Shown in pieces: positions 10,793 to 23,638 of a stretch of DNA of 64,000 bases; the first letter of the stretch is position 1; each line of letters starts with the position of its first letter. The notes beneath the pieces were generated by a model. The model had not been told where the DNA came from. It saw only the letters and a list, made by a program, of their open reading frames with translations, and made no database searches. The position numbers and the translations under genes were made by a program. The stretch comes from Salvia splendens (Eukaryota; Streptophyta; Magnoliopsida; Lamiales; Lamiaceae): NCBI RefSeq assembly GCF_004379255.2, contig NC_056034.1, forward strand, positions 33,607,262 through 33,671,261, read 5' to 3'.

Positions 10793-11229
10793 CGTTGGCA
10801 ATTGAAACTAGAAAAATAACATATAACTGTCCCACATCGGTGTTAAAAGAAAACTGAAACTAGTATATAAATCTCATGGGCCACTCCTCCTATCACCAAT
10901 TGGTTTTAGGATGGAACTCATTGATTTCTATCATGGTATCAGAGCGGGTCGCCGACTGTGGGTCAAATTTAACTGACCCAACAGTATATTTGGGCTTAAA
11001 ATTTGGGCCAGTGGTCCAACCGATCAGAAAAAAATTGGGTCAGTTGTCCAATCGATCAGAAAAAAAAGTCCAACCCCTCCAAGTTCACTTTGAAGGGTTT
11101 GAGGGAGGGTGTTGGCAATTGAAACTAGAAAAATAACATATAACTGTCTGAAACTAGTATATAAATCTCATGGGCCACTCCTCCTATCACCAATTGGTTT
11201 TAGGATGGAACCCATGTATTTTTATCACC
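10793..11229 (+). mobile_element. TRIM retrotransposon (terminal repeat in miniature)
   Basis: Two direct repeats, 10793-10933 (141 bp) and 11110-11229 (120 bp), flank a 176-bp interior. The second copy lacks about 22 bp (CCACATCGGTG... segment). The interior begins exactly with a Met-tRNA primer binding site, TGGTATCAGAGC (10934-10945), and ends in a polypurine tract (GAGGGAGGG). The 3' LTR begins TGTTGGCAATTG; the first base of the 5' LTR has changed to C. Flanks CTACT and CCACT match at 4 of 5 positions. There is no coding capacity, so it depends on proteins from other elements. The copy at 28877-29416 is the same family, reversed. Confidence 0.88.
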
Positions 11230-13430
<2,201 letters not shown>

Positions 13431-14609
13431 GAGCTTCCACAATAAGAATAGTCCAGCCATAGTCTAGCCACAAACTCCTCCTGCCACATCATCAGCACTA
13501 AAAATCCTCCTACCACATCATCAAAACAAGCAAATAGCCCAGCAATAGCCTAGTCACATCACTCAAAATTATATAAAACAAATAATTAACAATCACACAA
13601 AATACGGAATTAAATTTACGACACAGATACGGGAAAATTCAATTATATTATTAAAATTAAAAAGTACATTAATTAAAAAAATTACATTAATGTTAAAAAA
13701 AGAAGGCACATTAAAAAAATTACAAAAAAAGGTACATTAAAAAATTACATAATTAAAAAAAACTAACGCCGTGCAGTCCTCCGCGCCCACAACTCTTCAA
13801 TTAAATCCTTTTGTAGTCGAATATGAGCATTCACTTGACGCAAGTCGACATGTGCTTGGAGGCGGCCAGCTTCATCGTGAGGTACCCCGCTTCGTACGTT
13901 GGGGGCGGCCACGCCGTGGCTTGGACCTGCTTCATTATCGTCGTTTGCCCAATTAGTCAGTTGTACACATTCATCTTCGACAATCATGTTGTGCATGATA
14001 ATACAGGTGTACATTATATCGGCAATGCAGTCGACATGCCACAAACGCGTTGGACCCCTAATTGCCGCCCATCGAGACTGGAGCACACCAAATGCGCGCT
14101 CCACGTCCTTACGCGCCGACTCCTGCCTTTCCGTAAAGTAGGCCTTCCTTTCATCGGATGCGCATCTGATCGTCTTCACAAAGAAGGGCCACCTAGGGTA
14201 TATCTCATCCGCCAAGTAGTAGCACATATCATGCCGGTTGTCGTTGGCGACAAAACTGATGGCCGGACCGACGCCCTGGCACTGATGGCCGGACCGACGC
14301 CCTCAGCATCCCCACCACTACCACCACTACTACCACCCGCGCTACTCATTTCGCGTTGTTGCTCTTGTACAGAAATTAAGATAGACAGAATACTCGTTAA
14401 AACAAGCGGTGCAAATGATAATGATGTGCAAATCGTGTATATATAGTGTTTCGAAAATTAAATAAATAAATAAAAATCCGCTCGCCGATCGCTCGCCGAT
14501 CCGGAGCCTGCAATGGCGGCCAGCGGATCGGCGAGCGCATCGGCCAGTGCTCGCCGATTTTTTGCCAAAATTCGACTAGCCGGTCCGCTCGCCGCCATTG
14601 TGGATGCTC
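13431..14609 (-). mobile_element. PIF/Harbinger deletion derivative with mismatched ends
   Basis: The left terminus is GAGCTTCCACAAT and the right terminus is ATTGTGGATGCTC, so short TIRs match. Just inside, the ends are unrelated: the left has AGCCATAGTCTAGCC/AGCCCAGCAATAGCC motifs and the right has GCTCGCCGATC motifs. The flanking triplets are TAA (left) and TTA (right), which are not identical. It carries a shortened transposase gene on the minus strand. Confidence 0.75.
13763..14349 (-). pseudogene. Internally deleted Harbinger transposase
   Basis: On the minus strand the ATG at 14349 starts a Gly/Ser-rich leader (MSSAGGSSGGSGGDAEG). The sequence then jumps directly to a segment equivalent to the late part of the enzyme (GVGPAIS, then the MCYYLADEIYPRWP block). 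It continues with the catalytic Glu region DVERAFGVLQSRW, CIIMHNMIVEDE, and a normal C-terminus ending ARRTARR. The two catalytic Asp segments are missing. A 21-bp direct repeat at offset 26 (14257-14277 and 14283-14303) lies at the junction and throws the leader out of frame with the rest. Confidence 0.85.
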
Positions 14610-14817
14610 TTAAAATATTCATCTTTCTTTCTCTCTATATTTTAATAATTACACTCACATTTTCTTTCTCGAATTAAACATATCAACCAATAATTCCTAA
14701 AATTCTGTGCCGACCAAGAAGTGGGTCATCTTAGCCGGGAGGAGGAAGTAGTATTTAAAAAACATATTCCAACATAGTACTTGGGTGAGTCTCTATTTTT
14801 GTGTTCTTAAAAAATAG

Positions 14818-15043
14818 TACTTCCTCCGTCCCCAAAGAATATGCACTTTAGGTTCGGCACGGGTTTTAATAACAAATTGATAAAGTAAGAGAGAGGTAGA
14901 GAGAAAAAGTAAATAAAGTATTTTTAGTGAAAAATGGGTCCTACCACATTAGAGAGGAAAGAGTTTCAAAATTAGAAAGTGCATATTTTTGTGGGACAGA
15001 CTAAAAATGAAAGAGTGCATATTCTTGTGGGACGGATGGAGTA
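14818..15043. mobile_element. Stowaway-type MITE
   Basis: TACTTCCTCCGTCCCCAAAG at the left is mirrored by the right end GACGGATGGAGTA. Inner arms AATATGCACTTT and AAGTGCATATT also pair. The right arm carries a partial duplication (GTGCATATTTTTGTGGGACAG, then GTGCATATTCTTGTGGGACGG). Confidence 0.8.
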
Positions 15044-15096
15044 GTAAGTTTTTTGCAGTGGAACATGGTACATAACAAAAGAATGACTAAAAGATA

Positions 15097-15335
15097 TACT
15101 CCCTTCGTCCTTCTGTAGTTGAGTCGTATTCCTTTTTGGATTGTCCCACTGCAGCTGAGTCATTTCCTTTTTTGGCAAAAAGTACTTTACTCTCTCTTAC
15201 TTTACTCTCTTTTCATCTCTCTACCTTTTTCCTCTCTATTTTATCCCCATTTTACTTAACTCATTTAAAATAATTTTTCTTAAATCTCGTGTTGAAAAGA
15301 AATGCATCTACTACTGAGGGACGGAGGGAATAGTA
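15097..15335. mobile_element. Stowaway-type MITE
   Basis: The left end TACTCCCTTCGTCC and right end GGGACGGAGGGAATAGTA form the usual TIRs. The pyrimidine-rich core (CTCTCTTACTTTACTCTC) is typical of this MITE group elsewhere in the window. Confidence 0.8.
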
Positions 15336-15419
15336 TAATACCACAACGAGCGAAGTCTGTTTGTGGTGAATGTATTTTTCACACCATGGAACAGTACCAA
15401 AACACTCTTCGGATTTGCT

Positions 15420-15935
15420 AGATTTCAATAAGCTATTGTTCCAGATCATTGGTTCCCACCTTTGAATACATGTCAACTAGTTCGTGATAATAAAGCTCTC
15501 TTGTTATTCAGTTCAACATGATCGAACCAAATTTATAGAGGTTGATAGATATTTCATCATGGAGAAACTTGAAGCTGACTAAGATTGTGCAGCTTCCGTT
15601 TGTTCATTTTAAAGATTAGTCGGGAGATATTCTAACTTTGACCTTGAACTCAAGGAGTTTCACCGAAGTTTTGAGCAAATTGCAGATAAGTCCTATCTTC
15701 TCAAATTTTCTAGTCGAGAGGTATACTAAAGGGGCAATATGATTTGACATGTCTTACTAATAAATCTTTGACAAGTGGAAGCATATGGTTTTGGAAACGA
15801 GATATAATCGAGAATCAAATTAGCATTGAATCACATTGATTCCTTTCCTTGTATATCTCATCTTGTAATTGTATTTAACCTTGTAATTGATTATATAGAG
15901 ATAAAAAATATACCTTTTCTCCGAATAAGGATCGA
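15420..15935 (+). pseudogene. Decayed 3' end of a Copia element (RNase H tail and LTR-like sequence)
   Basis: Around 15480-15580 the translation reads VRDNKALL..., then HDRTKFIEVDRYFIMEKLEAD, which resembles the RNase H tail of plant Copia elements (usual pattern CDNKAA...HDRTKHIEVDRHFIKEKL). Stops and small gaps interrupt it on both sides. About 15840-15930 (CTTGTATATCTCATCTTG..., ATTATATAGAGATAAAAAATATA) resembles the body of a Copia LTR. No clean borders were found, so the extent is approximate. Confidence 0.5.
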
Positions 15936-15951
15936 ATAAAACTCATCATTA

Positions 15952-17961
15952 GAGCATCCACATCCGTGCTCTTGCCAACGAGCACGGATGTGGATCCGGA
16001 TCCACTTTTACTCACTGCTCTTAGGCAAGAGCACAACACTCACATCCGTACTCTTCCGCAAGAACAAGCTCAAGGGTCCCACCATTCTATTATTCAATTT
16101 AAATAAAAATATTTCCACAATATTAAATTACATTAAAAATAACCGAAATAATATTACAAATTACAAAAAAAAAAAAAAAATTACATAATTAAAATCCTAA
16201 AAATTAAAATTTTCATAATTAAAGTCTTAAAAATTAAAAATTACATAATTTAAATCCTAAAAATTAAAAATTACATAATTAAATTCATAAAATTAAAAAA
16301 ACCATTACTCGTGGCCGAATTTCGCCCAAATGTGTTTGATTAGGTCTTCTTGTAGCTCAACGTGGGTTCGGGTATCGCGCATTGTGTGCCTTGTTTCGAT
16401 CCTCTCACCCACCGTCGTATGCCCACCTCGGCGTGGGGAGACCTCGCGGTTGAGCTTCTGGCTTCATCCTCGTCGTAAAAGCTAGCCGCCCTCGGTCCTT
16501 AGTCGGCTATAATCATATTGTGCAAGATAATACACGTGTACATGATGTCGGCGATAATTTTCACGTACCACAGCCGAGACGGGGCCTTCACAATATTGAA
16601 TCGGGCTTGAAGGACCCCAAAAGCTCTTTCGACGTCTTTACGAGCGGACTCTAGACGCTGCGCCAAAAGAACCCGTCTTGGGTCTTGCGGGTTGCTGAGC
16701 GTCTTCACAAAAGTCGACCACCTTGGGTAGATACCATCGGCGAGATAGTAACCCATGTGGTATGTATTTCCATTGACGGTGTAGTCGATCGCCGATGCTA
16801 CACCATTCAACACTTCATTGAAGAGTGGTGAAGAATAGAGCACGTTCAAGTCGTTGTTGGATCCGCCAACACCGAAATATGCATGCCAAATTCATAGGCG
16901 GTAGTCGGCGACCGCTTCAAGGATAAGTGTTGGGCCGCCGCCTTTGTGGCCGCTTAAGTGTTGCCCCCTCCAAGCAGTCGGGCAATTCTTCCACCTCCAA
17001 TGCATGCAGTCAATGCTGCCAAGCATACCGGGAAAACCATAGACTGTTTCGTGAAGACGAAGCAACCGTTGGCAATCATCGGTGATGGGTGCCCGAAGGA
17101 ATTCATCCCCGAAAGCTGAACGAACGCCCTCGCAAAATTTTTAAGGCAAAGAATTCCACTGGACTCACCGACATACAAATACTCGTCGAAGAGGTCAGCC
17201 GTTTGCCCAGTAGCAAGTTGTCGAATGGCACACGTACACTTCTGCAATGCCGAGAGACTTTGTCGACCAGTTGCGTCTGTATTTTTTTAAAGTATTCAAC
17301 ACGGGACAATGTGTTCACAATACGCATAAACAAGCGTTTTGACATGTGAAAACGGCGCCGAAAGTAATCTTCCGGAAACCGCGGCTGGTCGGAAAAATAG
17401 TCGGCAACGAGCCTTTCGTTGGCTCCCTCCCGGTCACGATGGATGTAACGGCGAGCTGATCTAGTTGGTTGAGGAGGAGGGGTGGGGGTATTCACTGCGA
17501 CATAGGCTTCATAGGCGGCACGATGTTGTTTATAGTATTCTTGTTCTTCGCGCTCCGCTTCCGCAATGAGATGGGTGAAATCTATTTGAGGGTTTGAGTG
17601 AGAGAGGAAGATGTAGATATAAGTTGTATGAAAAAATATGAATGAGAGATGATTTGATGTGAAAAATGGATGATGAATGTGTATATTTATAGATGATTTT
17701 AGGGATAATAAAAATAAAAAAAATAAAAAAATCCAGAAAAACGGTAAAAAAACAACCAGATTATTGGGATTCTGAAAATAATTTTTTTTTTATTTTTGGT
17801 ATTATTTTCGATTTTTAAAAAAAATTGAATTTCCAACGGAAATGTCGTTGGCCAATCAGAACGCGCCACGTCAGCTGCTCGCTGGCACGGACGTGCTCGA
17901 TGCATCGAGTCGTGCCGCGCCAGACGGACGGACAGCGTCTTGCTCACCGCTGCGGATGCTC
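15952..17961 (-). mobile_element. PIF/Harbinger transposon, complete ends, defective
   Basis: The TIR is GAGCATCCACATCCGTGCTCTTGCC at the left; the reverse complement of the right end reads GAGCATCCGCAGCGGTGAGCAAG. TTA flanks both sides (15949-15951 and 17962-17964). CTCTTGC/GCAAGAG words recur inside the left end, as in the related MITE at 41127-41915, which is evidently a non-autonomous member of the same family. Confidence 0.92.
16310..17590 (-). pseudogene. Harbinger transposase (HARBI1-like), broken by frameshifts
   Basis: Reading the minus strand, three frames supply consecutive pieces. First comes an N-terminal part (SARRYIHRDREGANERLVADYF..., FRRRFHMSKRLFMRI). Then come KCTCAIRQLATG with DLFDEYLYVGES and the CMHWR-like region. 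The last piece has the second catalytic Asp (SNNDLNVLYSSPLF), MGYYLADGIYPRW, the Glu region DVERAFGVLQARF, and CIILHNMIIAD. At least two frameshifts and several stops separate them. No plausible ATG is visible at the N-terminus, so the start is approximate. Confidence 0.85.
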
Positions 17962-18736
17962 TTAATGGTAGGCTAAAACCAATCTCATTTTGGGTTTTTG
18001 GGTAAAATGTACATATCTATAGGTTTGCACTAAAATAAATCCAAATCACTTTTTCAAATTTGTGGGTAAAAAAGGTACTAGATAGAGAATATTCTTTTTA
18101 AATTTGAGTTCAGTGTAAATGACCGGAGTAAACTCACTATTTGATATAACATTTGCATTAAAATGGGTTCGAGTTTAGTGTAAATAGTTAGAGATGCTTT
18201 TATAGGGGAGCACTAGGGCCCATCCTTAATTAGAGTGCTAACGGACATCCAATCACGTGCTGCCACGTGGCACGAAAAATGCAATATTGTAAATACAAAA
18301 TACAATATACATTTGTGAAGTTGTACATGCATTTCCGCAGATTGCATTTTAGTTATAGACAAATTGCATTTTTAAGTTTTGCATTTTAACATAAATTGTC
18401 TACAATGCAAAATAAACTATATATAAATGTAATCCATCTATATATAAAATGCAAATTAAATAGTCAATATTTATGACAGTTACATTTGTTTGTCAACTGA
18501 TACATGCATCGAATGCTTATTTAATGTAAAGTAACACAATTCAATAAGAGTGATACAAGTAGTTCTAATGATGTGGTAGGCCATATATTCACTCTATTTT
18601 TTTATATATAGTTTTGGGTTCACAATCCAGCTCCAAATCAACAACTTTATAGATGCTTATGGACCATTTGATGTATATTAAGCCACAAGTGTAAAGAAAA
18701 ACAAATCTTACAATTTGATATCCTCTTCTAAACTCC
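17962..18736. other. Intergenic DNA and probable promoter of the VAN3-binding-protein-like gene
   Basis: The stretch holds AT-rich sequence with many TGCATTTT/AAAATGCA words (about 18270-18440) and no ORF of interest. The segment ending GTTAGAGATGCTTTTA near 18205 may be an old transposon end. Two CACGTG boxes lie at 18254-18269. Confidence 0.45.
18254..18269. promoter_or_regulatory. Pair of G-box (CACGTG) sites
   Basis: CACGTG occurs at 18254-18259 and 18264-18269, one helical turn apart and about 470 bp before the start codon at 18737. G-boxes bind plant bHLH and bZIP factors. Whether these sites are used, or merely belong to an old repeat, cannot be told from sequence. Confidence 0.35.
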
Positions 18737-20535
18737 ATGGCCTTAGAAAAAATGGATTCAGACTGCAATCCAACACTCTCTCTAGCTCATCCGGAGACGA
18801 TGGATTTCCTCTCCCACGCTTGGTGCAACTTTGCAGTTCAAACTCTGCAGCCTCAGACACAGGAGCGATCACTCGTTCTTCACGACAGCTCAATACAGAT
18901 GCAAGAGAGCGAAGCAAAGCCTCCCTCTGTAGTAAGTTAGCTTATTCTGTTATTACAAATGATGCATGTTTATGCGACATAATATATATGCGTGCGTTTA
19001 ACTTGCAGAAGACCAACAACAGTACAAAGTTAGATGATGGAGACAGTTTCTTGCCTCCATGGAAATCCAACGACGTTAAGGTAAAGAGAAAATAAAAGTT
19101 ATGGTTCTTTATTGTCAAGATTTGTGTAGCATACTGATATCTATTTTCAGTCATGGATATGGATGCAACAAGCTATGCACCCAGAAGTTAATTATAGCAG
19201 TTACTTCAAAAGGAAATGGGTAAGTTGCAAAGTGTGTGTGTGTGTGTGTGTTTTGGTATAGATCTTCAACATGTAACTGTGAATGCAGGTGTCATGGAAG
19301 CTCGCGCCATTTAAACAAGTCCCGATCAAGAAATGGCTGAAAGAGATGAAGCAGAGGCGAAAGGAGGAGCAGAGATTACACAAGGCGGAGGTTCATGCAG
19401 CTATATCAGTAGCAGGCGTTGCAGCTGCACTGGCTGCATTGGCAGCAGAGAACTCAAAACATGGTGAGAGAGACGAGTCTCGTGCTGTTGCTTCTGCAGC
19501 AGCCTTGGTTGCTGCACAGTGCGCAAAGGTGGCAGAGGCGATGGGAGCCAAGAGGGAGCAGCTGAGCAGTGTGATAGGCTCAGCAATCAGCGGCACAACT
19601 GCCAGCGAGATGGTCACACTAACGGCCGCTGCTGCAACGTGTATGACCTATTAATTTCATATTGGGAAAACAAATTCTATGCATAAGATTGTTAGTCATA
19701 GCATCTTCTCACTTGTTCAAATATGCCAGCAATAAAAGGAGCTGACACTCTTAAAGCCAGATCACCGTGCAAGAACAGATTAAGCGGGAGTTCACTTGTG
19801 CTACCACTCGAGGATGGTAATGAAGCTGATTTCAACTTCGAGAAATGCAGAGAAATTCTGGCCAAAGGTGCAGACCTCAATATTGAGATGTCAGATGGTA
19901 TGAGTTATAATCTTTATCTTAAAACAGATGGAAGATAACAGCATAAAATTAAATCTCAATCTATCTCTAATTTCCAAAGTTAAAGCAGGACGGTATTTGC
20001 TAAGATCAGTGGCAGTGATCTTAAATAATGAAGGAAAGGTACTCGTATTACTCCATGCTAATAGCTTAAAATTCAAACTGAAAAACTATCCACTTCATCG
20101 CGTTCCAGAGTTCATCAAAATTTCATACTTCGATCTAACAGGTTGTTCTCAGGATGAAGAAGCTCAACATGCTAAATGCTTTTACAAGACAAAAAGAAAG
20201 TAAGTCCTTTCACATATCTAATATTCAATCTCACTTTCCTACAACTCATAGTCCCCTCAAACTAATGTAAAAGTAACATAAGAGTCTAATGATGATTAAC
20301 AAAATTTTGCAATATAGGTAGTGTCCTAGACTGGCATGCAGAGCTATATAAAGAATCAGAAGGTGGGGATACTGAAACTGGCTACCTGGTCGTGTTATCC
20401 ACGAACAAGGGGATGGTGAAGCTGGATATGATGAGTGATTATGAGCGCTACAGAACATGGTCTATGACTATAAATCACATGCTAATGCTCTCAACTTCAT
20501 TTACCAAGTATGAGCTGCAATTCTACAAGAGTTGA
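18737..20535 (+). CDS. VAN3-binding-protein-like protein (DUF828 / plant PH domain), 8 exons
   Basis: Exons: 18737-18931, 19009-19080, 19151-19219, 19289-19640, 19730-19897, 19989-20038, 20142-20199 and 20318-20535. All introns are GT-AG and the phases agree, giving 393 aa. The start was chosen because PETMDFLSHAW follows closely, as in the family. SWIWMQQAMHPEVNY (90-104) and the Lys-rich KKWLKEMKQRRKEEQ plus Ala-rich helix of exon 4 (113-229) mark the DUF828 region. Exons 5-8 form the C-terminal PH-like fold (GRYLLRSVAVILNNEGK, VVLRMKK, GYLVVLSTNKGMVKL). Family members bind the ARF-GAP VAN3/SFC at endomembranes and act in auxin-dependent vein patterning; that role is inferred here. Exon 6 uses the acceptor AAAGCAG at 19988. 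Starting at the earlier AG (19927) would hit a stop in this phase. Intron 3 holds a TG microsatellite. Confidence 0.87.
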
Positions 20536-20936
20536 ACTTCAACTCTACAATTTCTGGAATATATCTTCTCTGTCAAAAAAAGTCCTCTTAAGGCATTGTT
20601 ATTTAATATTCATGTGTCTGTATATGTTTGAATATTGGTGATTCAATCATTTATGAATATAATCCTTCTATATAAAATTTTTTTTCAATGATTTTAAATC
20701 TAACATATACACCTTCTCCTGCATAAGTTTTTTGCTTCGATGAATGCATCTAGCAAAAGGTTTACTATTTGTTGTTATCGATACAGCAAATAGTAGATAG
20801 AAAGTAAGAATGCAAAGGTTGTATACAGATGATATGATCCAGAATAAAACTTTACACGAAAAAAGAGTCAGCAAGAAAAGCCATTGAATACAGAGAAATT
20901 TGCACTATGATAATGCTTTCATGTAGTATGCTAGTA

Positions 20937-22758
20937 TTACAATTGGTATGTAATAGGAAGACCGGTCCACAAAAGAAGCCTTCGGGGGCGATCCAAGAAC
21001 CTAGCTTGCCATGCTGGTTCATCGCTCTCTACGGTGAAGCCACTTTTCAAGTAGAGATTTTTAGCTGCCTCATTATTTACAGCCACATGAACGTATAAGT
21101 CACTTATTCCTGTAAATTCAAGATTCATCAAAAAACTTAGGTCATTCACAGCACATAACTACAACAATGATGCAATTTCTCAAAACAATAGTAGTGTATA
21201 CAGAGAAGATAGCAAAGCTGTTACCAGAGGATCAAAATTTTCACCTTCTACGATTTTGAAACGGGACAAATTTTCGAGTTAACAAATAGTTAAAAAAACT
21301 ACTCAACAGTACGAAATGCAGGAATTGACAATCTGAGATGGTGCGTTTAGTAATGCCTATGATGCATCAAATTGATAAACTGTTTAGGTAGCACCACCAG
21401 TACACACAAAGACATGCAACCATATATTTACGAAGTGCTTACCCCAGTCTTCCGCAACCCTCTTAGACTCTGCAATCAATTCATAGCCCAAACCATTCCG
21501 ATGCACCTCTTCAGCCACGCATACGTTGCTAATATACGCCCTCGCAAAATCAGATCCAATCGCCTGGTGAAGTGGAAAATCAAGTCAAGTAAGAACTTTT
21601 CAGATGATCAACTGGATTGAGCTATAGTATGATTTAAGAGAAATAAGGATATGCCCCTATCAAAATATTTAATTCAGCCAAGTAATAATGTTTTAATTTC
21701 CTAATTACCACTAGCCAACAGAAGAGAATACTACTAAGGAAATGTGCATGGATAAAAATACCTGAGGCTTCATTCCTACTATTTCATCAGGAAGGCCGAC
21801 ACACTGATTTAGATCCAGTGTCCCAACAACAACTCTGTCTTCTCCATTTTGTAAAAACTGTGATGAATGAAAGAGACATCAGGTAAATTCAAATATAAGT
21901 TCAACAAATTAGAATCACATGTGAATCAAGGAATGCTGAACGAAGAATAACTAAAAATCGACAATTTGATGATATTTGAACTTAGAGAAACTAGCTAATA
22001 ACCAACCAGGGGATCTTACAATGAGGAAGTAAATTCAACCAATCTAGAATTTATGACCAAATTTAACACAGGAAACTTAAGTAGATGTAGATGAGGTGAG
22101 AAAAGAGGGTGCTTACTTTACAAGCAGCACACAAGTCTTTGGAGACATTCATCATCCATGAGATGGGCAATGTAGCATTAATGCAAGAAACTTTCCTAAA
22201 TCCCTTTCTCTTTCCGGCTACACGTTCACATAGCGCTTCATACTCACGTTCAACCAAGTACTTATTATGATCCTAACAGAACTTGACAAGTAGTAAGAAA
22301 CAATATCAGCTTTATATCACCAAACGAAAGCTGCATTCAATTGACTGTATAATCAAACAAATAAGCCAATAACTAACAAAACATAGGCATAATTTGAGGT
22401 AAGATAATCCAAATAGAATTTTGAATTACGCAAGTTCGATTAAAATCGAGCACAGACGTTGACTTGAAATTGGGGAAAATAGAGGCAGTTACAGCATAAG
22501 ACTCACTTCGATGCGGAAAGTTTGTTCGTTGAAGTCGTAGAAGGTGCGGACGCGGAGTCGAGCAGCGGCCAAGAGCTCGGCTTCCGAGCACGCTGCTGAA
22601 ACAGACAGCGACGATTTATCGATGAGGCTGAGGGGAGTTGCCAATTGAGGTGCTGATTGGTGGTTGGAGAGTTGGCAGTGAAGAGCGAGCGACGGGCGAC
22701 GGAGGGAGGCGGCGGCAACGTGTGGAGGAGGAGGGGTAGGAGTGTGGTAGATCAACAT
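20937..22758 (-). CDS. GNAT-family N-acetyltransferase, probably plastid-targeted, 5 exons
   Basis: Minus-strand exons: 22758-22507, 22272-22117, 21857-21762, 21563-21443 and 21109-20937, all GT-AG and in phase, giving 265 aa. The N-terminus (about 1-55) is rich in Ser, Pro, Ala and Arg with few acidic residues, which fits a chloroplast transit peptide. The first conserved block is AELLAAARLRVRTFYDFN. DRVVVGTLDLNQC is a central beta strand. Motif A reads VAEEVHRNGLGYELI (acetyl-CoA loop H-R-N-G-L-G at 189-194, where the first position is more often R or Q). Motif B reads VAVNNEAAKNLYLKSGF. GNATs transfer acetyl from acetyl-CoA to protein N-termini or lysines. Plant plastid GNATs do both, so that is the likely role, but the substrate is unknown. 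The gene converges with the VAN3-binding-like gene, about 400 bp apart. Confidence 0.86.
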
Positions 22759-22817
22759 CTCTCGTCTCCACCACTCAACCAAATCTGGTATCAATTTGAT
22801 CCGGATCAACAAAAAAG

Positions 22818-23045
22818 TACACCCTCGGTTTACCATTTTTGGGTGTCCCACTCTATGAGTCCTGGTTGGAATATTCGGTATTAGGTCCCACATTCTATTG
22901 ACCTTTTTTCCACTCATATTTTATTATAAAACCAATATAAAAAAAATTAAGTCTCACATTTATCTTTTTTCACCAACTTACCTTTACAATTTTTTAAAAC
23001 CCTTGTCGAACTCAACTGGACTCCTAAAGTGGGACTGATGAAGTA
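22818..23045. mobile_element. Stowaway-type MITE upstream of the GNAT gene
   Basis: The left end TACACCCTCGGTTTACC... and the reverse complement of the right end TACTTCATCAGTCCCACTTTAG share the weak TIR pattern, and GTCCCACTCTATGAGTCC and GGACTCCTAAAGTGGGAC pair inside. It lies about 60 bp beyond the GNAT start codon, in the gene's probable promoter or 5' UTR. Confidence 0.65.
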
Positions 23046-23638
23046 ATTTATTTCATTTTTTATGGGATAAGTCATAAACAATAAAAGAGTTTCTTTTTTA
23101 AATAAAGTTTGATGGTTAATTTCATAAATATTAAATTATTATACCTGTATTAAATTGAACATTAAATTCTAATTTTTTTATTTTTTAACCAAGCAAAGAA
23201 TTTATAAATGCAATATGAAAATTGGGGAACAGAACAGAATAAGAAGGAGAACAGAATAAGAAAATCGAATCCCAAAATTGTTGGTTTGGGATTAGAAAAC
23301 AGCGAGAGGATAGTATGATCAGTAAATCTATGTGATTATATGGACAATAATAAATTGATTTAATTGAGAAAAAATCGATTTATTATAATTTTTGATTTAA
23401 TACTAGCAATGAAAGTTATTTTTCTATCCTTTATAATACGAGTAAAATTGCCGCCTTTTCTTTCTTCTACCAAAATGGTGCCTGTTTTTCAGTTTATCCA
23501 TTACTTCAACTTCCTTTTTTCCTCTTCCTTCATTATTGATAGAAGATAAATAATGCGTACATAATTATCCATATTTATTCTCTCATCCATTCTCTTGTTT
23601 TGTCAGTTTTTCCCTCTCTCTCATTTCCTTTTACCATA

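Noticed and set aside
10934..10945. Possible tRNA-related signal TGGTATCAGAGC (also at 30853 and 52839, and reversed at 29264)
   Set aside because: These are retrotransposon primer binding sites complementary to initiator tRNA, not tRNA genes. I found no tRNA, rRNA or snRNA gene.
13823..14446. 207-codon plus-strand ORF over the Harbinger derivative
   Set aside because: It is antisense to the recognisable transposase remnant (DVERAFGVLQ, HNMIVEDE), so it is a shadow.
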